Positions 60,101-64,000 of a DNA stretch of 64,000 nt are shown one piece after another. A model generated the notes under the pieces. The model was given only the letters and a program-made list of their open reading frames with translations. It was not told the origin of the DNA and ran no database searches. The DNA lies in the NCBI RefSeq assembly GCF_009870125.1, contig NC_046683.1, forward strand, positions 49,863,869 to 49,927,868, read 5' to 3'. Both the position numbers and the translations under genes were made by a program. How positions within the stretch are numbered: the stretch's first letter is position 1; each line of letters opens with the position of its first letter. This DNA comes from Drosophila pseudoobscura. Taxonomy: Eukaryota; Arthropoda; Insecta; Diptera; Drosophilidae.

Positions 60101-61416
60101 TGGTTGTCCTCGGGAATAAATTGAATTTTAATTGAAAAAAAAAGAAGACACATTTCTATGGGGTATTCCATACAATAATTAAACGGAACTAAACGGTATC
60201 AAGCTCTAAAGGGATTAAAAGTATCAATTGTAGAATCTCAGTCTAGATTTTCTTATTCCATGGCTTTCGGGTAGGCTTAATAGAAAGACAAGAACCCCTG
60301 CTCACTCGCTTCTTTCGTACGCCACTCGCTTCTTTCGTACGCCACTCGCTTCTTTCGACGCCACTCGCTTCCCTTGCTTCCCTCGCGCCGATATGTGACC
60401 CAAAACTCTCTTCTATAATAGAGATATACTAGCACTCTTCAATGTAACTTTAAATCCCTAAAAATCTAGATATTGTACCCATAAAAGTCTAGCCGATCCT
60501 CATCTCCATCTTATGCCGATCGTTTGCACTCACCTCCTGTTAAAGCACTTAGGCCCGCCGATGTGACCGGCGGTGGTTTCGACAGAATCGTATCGATGCC
60601 ATGCGGATTGGGGGCTCCCTGGCTGTTCGTGGTGGTGGCCGTGGTGGAGGACGACGAGGAGCTGCCACCCGAGCCGCGATCGCTGATCAGATGCGCGTTT
60701 GGACTGTGGCCATAGGAGAGGCCGTTGCCGGCGGCGGAGGGACCGCCGCTGGCCCCCACCCCGGACCCCCCCTGGGCAGTCTTCATCTCTGTGGTCATCG
60801 AGTGGAGGGCGGCCAGGGGAGGACCCAGGAAGCTGAGGGGCAGCTTGTGCTCCATGCCCATGCTGTTGCTGTTGATGCTGTTGTTGTTGAGGTGCCCACT
60901 GTGGTTGTTGTTGAGATGCCCACTGTGGGTGTGGTTGTGGTTGTGCAGGGCCAACGGATTGACCGAGTGGTGGTGGTGGAACTTGCCGCGACTGGTCAGG
61001 TTCTCGGGACTGTAGTCGAGTGGCGGCGGGGGACTGGCGGACTCGCTGTTCTGGCACTGCTCCTCGCCGCCGCTGAGTGCGAAGGACTTGGCGCTGTCCA
61101 CGCCGGGGCTGGAGTTGTGCTCGTAGCGCGGCGATGGCGACGACTCCGAGTGGAGGCGCGAGGAGGCGGGCGGCGGCGTCGTCGAAGGGGAATCTTCGGC
61201 GGACGAGGACTTGAGGCCTCCGCCGTGGGCCGCTGCCTTCAGCAGCATCAGGGGCCTGCTGTTGTGGTTGTGGTTGTTGCTGTTGCTGCTGTTGTTGTTG
61301 TTGTTGGCGTAGACCGCCGCCGCAGCCGCCGCACTGTGGTAGTCCGCCAGCTGTTGCTGGTAGTCCGCCGCGGCCATGGCGTGGTGGTGCCGCATGTACG
61401 GATTGATCAGATCCAT
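46518..61416 (-). CDS. HGTX: Nkx6-class homeodomain transcription factor
   Basis: Seen: four coding exons on the minus strand (61416-60534, 59002-58817, 52819-52623, 46754-46518) whose split codons join exactly (G|CT Ala, A|TG Met, phase 0), giving 500 aa from the first in-frame ATG. Landmarks: [15 protein letters not shown] at 198-212 (Nkx6 N-terminal block), [10 protein letters not shown] at 271-280 (TN/eh1-type repressor motif), GIPRFSIAA at 296, a YWPG-containing block, the homeodomain at 377-436 with W48, F49, N51 and R53, and a polyglutamine tract near the C-terminus. Known: HGTX/Nkx6 is a homeodomain repressor promoting ventral motor neuron identity and axon growth in Drosophila. Inferred start: the frame stays open 104 codons further upstream without an ATG, so the true N-terminus may come from another exon. 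All introns are 1.5-6 kb. Confidence 0.93.
46755..52622 (-). other. HGTX intron 3 (5.9 kb)
   Basis: The intron is bounded by donor AAG|GTAAGC at 52622 and acceptor at 46755. It contains the TA-flanked inverted-repeat element at 49901-50140, CA/GT and CT microsatellites (50750-50860, 51515-51545), a GACGA repeat at 51251-51277, GGTCTG repeats at 50407-50435 and C-rich runs at 52084-52108. I found no gene in it. Confidence 0.7.
49901..50140. mobile_element. 240-bp non-autonomous Tc1/mariner-type inverted-repeat element (MITE)
   Basis: The left end TACACTACTGGCCAAAA (49901) and right end TTTTGGCCAGTAGTGTA (to 50140) are inverted repeats. The inverted repeat spans about 30 bp, with TACGTAC matching GGTACTT more loosely inside. 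The terminal TA on each side fits a TA target-site duplication, the mark of Tc1/mariner transposition. The interior has no open frame but holds a third, internal copy of the end motif (ATTATTTTGGCCAGCCC near 50004-50020). Confidence 0.8.
52623..52819 (-). CDS. HGTX: HGTX coding exon 3 (first three quarters of the homeodomain)
   Basis: The acceptor TTTTGTTGCAG ends at 52820, and the first two bases (TG) complete the Met codon begun in exon 2. The exon encodes [20 protein letters not shown], then [40 protein letters not shown] and SQVK, nearly identical to vertebrate Nkx6 homeodomains. The donor is AAG|GTAAGC. Confidence 0.96.
55885..55937. repeat. Hexamer repeat (CTGCCC/CTGCCT)n
   Basis: About eight tandem CTGCCY units within HGTX intron 2. 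The opposite strand reads RGRGRG, which explains an Arg-Gly open frame there. Confidence 0.8.
57129..57173. repeat. Back-to-back (TG)n/(CA)n microsatellite
   Basis: A short GTGTGCGTGTGCG run is followed by about 14 CA units, so the two halves can pair as a hairpin. Confidence 0.7.
58817..59002 (-). CDS. HGTX: HGTX coding exon 2
   Basis: The acceptor CCTCTCTACAG ends at 59003 and the donor A|GTGAGT begins at 58816. The exon encodes [20 protein letters not shown], then the Nkx6-type segment [19 protein letters not shown] and [12 protein letters not shown]. Its flanking split codons join exons 1 and 3 exactly. Confidence 0.92.
59003..60533 (-). other. HGTX intron 1 (1.5 kb)
   Basis: Bounded by donor G|GTGAGT at 60533 and acceptor at 59003. 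It contains GGGC-rich sequence near 59791-59840 and a 20-bp tandem repeat at 60303-60371. No gene is seen. Confidence 0.7.
60303..60371. repeat. 20-bp tandem repeat, three full copies plus a partial one
   Basis: CACTCGCTTCTTTCGTACGC occurs at 60303 and 60323; a 19-bp variant (CACTCGCTTCTTTCGACGC) follows at 60343 and a partial copy at 60362. The copies are nearly identical, which implies a recent expansion. Confidence 0.9.
60534..61416 (-). CDS. HGTX: HGTX coding exon 1
   Basis: From [20 protein letters not shown] the exon encodes long Ala, Asn, His, Ser and Pro homopolymer stretches typical of Drosophila developmental regulators. Conserved Nkx6 blocks are [15 protein letters not shown] and [14 protein letters not shown]. 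The donor GGAG|GTGAGT leaves one base to form the Ala codon with exon 2. The start is the first in-frame ATG; the frame upstream is open to a TAA at 61731-61729. Confidence 0.9.
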
Positions 61417-61728
61417 CTCCGGCTCGTGTCCGTGTCCGTACTCCAGGCCCGAGCAGTCCGTGTGCGTGGCAGCCTGTGGCTCGGTGTGATTGCTGCTGCT
61501 GCTGCTGCTGCCTGGCAGGCGGTAGAAGCTCGGCGGCAGGGCAAGGTTGAACGCGGAATTAGCGGACAGCTGGAAGGTCTGGGCCAACTGCTTGGCCGCC
61601 ACTGTGGCCGCCGCTGGAGCAGACGAGAGTGTGGGTATGGGCGAGGGATTGGTGCTGCCACCCGCGGGCGTTGTGTTAAGGAATGGACTACCCAGCTTGG
61701 GATAGTCGGAGTCCGCGGTCCACTCGAA
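61417..61728 (-). other. HGTX: Open in-frame extension upstream of the first HGTX ATG
   Basis: Between a TAA (61731-61729) and the ATG at 61416, 104 codons stay open in the HGTX frame. They encode coding-like sequence (WTADSDYPKLGSPFLNTTPA and KQLAQTFQLSANSAFNLALP, then SFYRLPG) but no methionine. It could be translated from an upstream spliced ATG (a weak acceptor TTCGAG is at 61723), from a non-AUG start, or be 5' UTR. Confidence 0.45.
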
Positions 61729-63618
61729 TTAGTTTTGCGAACGCAAGGCTGAGGTAATCCTTGCCAGGGTACCGACGATCTTCAGCGCAAGATTTGTTTT
61801 CGGGGGGTCTGGTGGGGGGAATCTTTGAAATCGCAGTCTAGCTATTGCGATTCTCTATATCCTTGAATATATTTTTGGATTTTAAGAATGGATTTGATGC
61901 TGATCGGAAATCGAGTTGTTTTTTTATTTCCTTCTCTAGACTTTCTCTTACAGACTCTTCCTTAAGATTTGTTCACACGGCTTTGCAGAAATTCTTCTTC
62001 TGTTCTTAAACTGTCAAAAAAATAGTGTTTTTTTTTTGTTGTTTGTTGTACGATGGAAATTTTAGTTTGTAATTTTTGAACCATCCACAGACACTTGAAA
62101 AGAAAATAGATTGTACTTTCGCGTTGCACCACTCTGCTGTAAACTGATTTTGGCGTAATCGGACTTGGGTTTTTTTTCGTGAGAGTGTGGATGCGCGCGT
62201 GACCGCTTGTCTAGGCCTAAGAAATCGGAATGACTCGATGGTCCCAGCTCGCTGGGCCGCACAATCTCAGTTTCAGTTCAGTTTTGGCCAGCTTCAGTTC
62301 AACCCTCGAATTCCATTCGCAGCATCGTCGGGTTAGTCGGGCGTCGGAGCGAGGGAGACAGCGCTTCGTAAATCAGGGGAAACGAACCGCTCGCTCTCCC
62401 TCTGGCAGCCACTGGGTTCCACAATCAGTGTAAACATGAAATGCAGACTGGAACGCATTGGCAATGGCACAAAACGAATGGGAATTTTATTATGTACATC
62501 ATTAAAATCAACTATTTCGGATTCGGATTGGAGCCTGGGACTGAAACGGGGACTGAACTGGACCTGATCCTGGTACTGGTACTGGTTGCTCTCCATCTCT
62601 CTCTCTCGCTCTCTCTCACTCACTCTCTCTCTCTCTGTTGCTTGTGCGTGTGCGTGTGCGAGGGAGACAGAGCTGGCTGTGAGTGCATTTTCATAGCCTC
62701 TGGTTTTGGTTCGAGGTCTGAATCTGGCCGTGGCTGTGGGTGGCCTTTTTGTCGACTGCGAATTCTGTTTATTTGTTTAAAAAGCTATAAATATTGAGAC
62801 GAGCGCCCGGGGCTACGACGCGTTTAATTTTTTGTTGGGCTTATTCATTTAAATAATTAAAAACTGCACGGACGGTAAATGAATGAAAGAAATGCACCCA
62901 AATGGGAAACTAGGAAGAACAATGGTATGGTAAAATAAAGCTTAAATGGTATAGAATTTGTATTTTTGAAATGAAGACACATGAAATTATTTATACAAAA
63001 TATTAAAAATAGAAAGAAACAATTATTAGACTTTTAACCAATACAAAACAGATTATAAAATTTTTAAATATTAGCCAGATTTAATTGAAACCCAAATAAA
63101 ACCCCTCTCCCCGATTAGTCCCGTCCACAAATGAATATTCCCAAGTACATACTCGTATGTACATACATGTGTGTGTACATATGTATTTATTGAAGATTCT
63201 CCTTAAAATGCTGGCACTCTTTTAGCGCTGAACTGAATTAATACGCTAATTAACATTTTTATATTATTATGTGCCCGTCTGGGTCCTAGAACGGGGATTG
63301 GATGGGGATTGGATGGGGCGGCGATGGGGAGGTCGGGATGGTTGGCCCTCCGACGGCCAACGGTTTATATTTATGTTTATCTGTATAAAAACGCTCCTCC
63401 TGCTGCTGCCGCTGCCGCTGGCGCTGGCGCTGCCGTCACACAATGGCATTCCATTCAGACGGGCGGCGGGCGCTCCACATACAGATACAAAACTGCGCTT
63501 CATTTAATAATAAACTACAGAAAATTTTAATTTACTCAGACAAAAGAGCGAGCGTGTAGCATGGAGCGTGGAACGTAACGGAACTCGGAACACGAGGCCA
63601 CACCCACCCGAAACAAGT

Positions 63619-63782
63619 CAGAGAGAGAGAGAAAGAGAGAGGGAGAGTGTGAGGCAGTGAGAGAGAGACAAGAAGCCAAAGAGAGTGGAAGGGAGAGAGA
63701 GCGAGCGAGAGAGAGGCAAACTCTGACCGCTAGCGATTGAGGCCGCCATGTTGAAGTTAAGTTTCTCTGAGAGAGAGAGAGA
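63619..63782. promoter_or_regulatory. GA-rich belt upstream of HGTX
   Basis: Several runs of GAGAGA (63619-63645, 63659-63670, 63695-63716, 63767-63782) occur within 160 bp. Such clusters are typical of GAGA-factor and Polycomb-response sequences near Drosophila homeobox genes; the role here is an inference from position. Confidence 0.4.
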
Positions 63783-63788
63783 GTTAGG

Positions 63789-63821
63789 TGCTCGTGCTCG
63801 TGCTCGTGCCCGTGCTCGTGC
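63789..63821. repeat. (CGTGCT)n hexamer repeat
   Basis: About five tandem units GCTCGT/GCCCGT. The opposite strand reads an Arg-Ala repeat, explaining a short open frame there. Confidence 0.8.
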
Positions 63822-64000
63822 AGGGTCATTTTCCACTATAGCTTGTTGATTTTCAACTCTGTTCGGCATTTAATTGACTTTGCCGGCCCATAAAAATGTT
63901 TACTACTAAAACCTTAAATCTACTAAATACTCGTAGCCCCAGGCCCCAGGCACCAGGCCCCCAGCCCCCAGCCATCCCGCATCTTCGACTTTGATCTAAA

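Larger units (their letters stand above)
61729..64000. other. HGTX 5' leader and upstream region
   Basis: No further coding exon is recognised. The zone 62180-62460 is GC-richer with CAGTTCAG-type repeats and CGAGCG-rich sequence that looks like a leader/promoter. Further right are CT tracts (62590-62636), a (GA)n-rich belt (63619-63782) and a CGTGCT hexamer repeat (63789-63821). The transcription start could not be fixed. Confidence 0.5.

Noticed and set aside
60601..61752. 383-codon plus-strand frame, the longest in the window
   Set aside because: It is exactly antisense to HGTX exon 1; Gly/Val/Arg-rich runs are the complement of the His, Asn, Ala and Ser codon repeats. The minus strand has the conserved Nkx6 motifs and splice sites.
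1..64000. tRNA, rRNA, snRNA genes and CRISPR arrays
   Set aside because: I scanned for GGTTCGAATC-type T-arms, conserved snRNA words and regular spacer arrays and found none that could be supported; the tandem repeats present are microsatellites or minisatellites.
1..64000. Known microRNA hairpins
   Set aside because: I looked for remembered fly miRNA mature sequences and saw no match; short inverted repeats present were not convincing precursors.

Overview
This window comes from a drosophilid fly. Three coding loci match well-known Drosophila families: Gbs-70E (glycogen-targeting PP1 subunit), Lk (leucokinin) and HGTX (Nkx6 homeobox). The introns are short-consensus GTRAGT...YAG types, there are DINE-1-like repeat cores, a Motif-1 type core promoter element, and abundant TACATATGTA-type and CA/GT microsatellites. 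The combination Gbs-70E, Lk, HGTX suggests the region corresponding to cytological 70E on chromosome arm 3L of D. melanogaster (placement from memory, not searched). The exact species cannot be fixed from the sequence alone.

Layout. (1) 1-7.6 kb: Gbs-70E on the minus strand, with its 3' end beyond the left edge. Four coding exons join in phase (7549-7458, 5225-4863, 421-215, 147-1). (2) 7.6-17.6 kb: probable 5' untranslated/intronic and intergenic DNA with a 341-bp inverted-repeat element whose ends start CACAGTG, a CT/GA tract and a diverged tandem duplication. (3) 17.6-20.15 kb: COMMD4 on the plus strand. The leucokinin precursor Lk lies on the minus strand inside its first intron, with its own TATA box. 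(4) 20.2-22.4 kb: a broken minus-strand coding relic, then an intact Tctex-type dynein light chain gene on the minus strand. (5) 22.5-26 kb: a nest of transposon debris (DINE-1-like core, non-LTR retroelement tail, local repeat units). (6) 26-44 kb: a long region with few genes, rich in homopolymer and microsatellite tracts. It holds one ambiguous locus at 30.07-30.44 kb where opposite strands are both open, and a probable small membrane protein gene at 44.03-44.26 kb. (7) 45.8-61.7 kb: HGTX on the minus strand, four coding exons with three large introns; intron 3 carries a 240-bp TA-flanked inverted-repeat element. (8) 61.7-64 kb: HGTX 5' leader and upstream sequence with GA tracts.

The genes do not form one pathway. 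Gbs-70E targets protein phosphatase 1 to glycogen; Lk is a diuretic/feeding neuropeptide; COMMD4 belongs to endosomal Commander/NF-kB-related biology; the Tctex protein is a dynein light chain; HGTX is a homeodomain repressor of neuronal and muscle fate. The broad low-gene flanks fit the regulatory domain of a developmental transcription factor. I did not find a clearly undescribed biological system. The best leads are the nested Lk/COMMD4 arrangement, the antisense open frames at 30 kb, the unidentified 197-residue frame in the Gbs-70E intron and the two small inverted-repeat elements.
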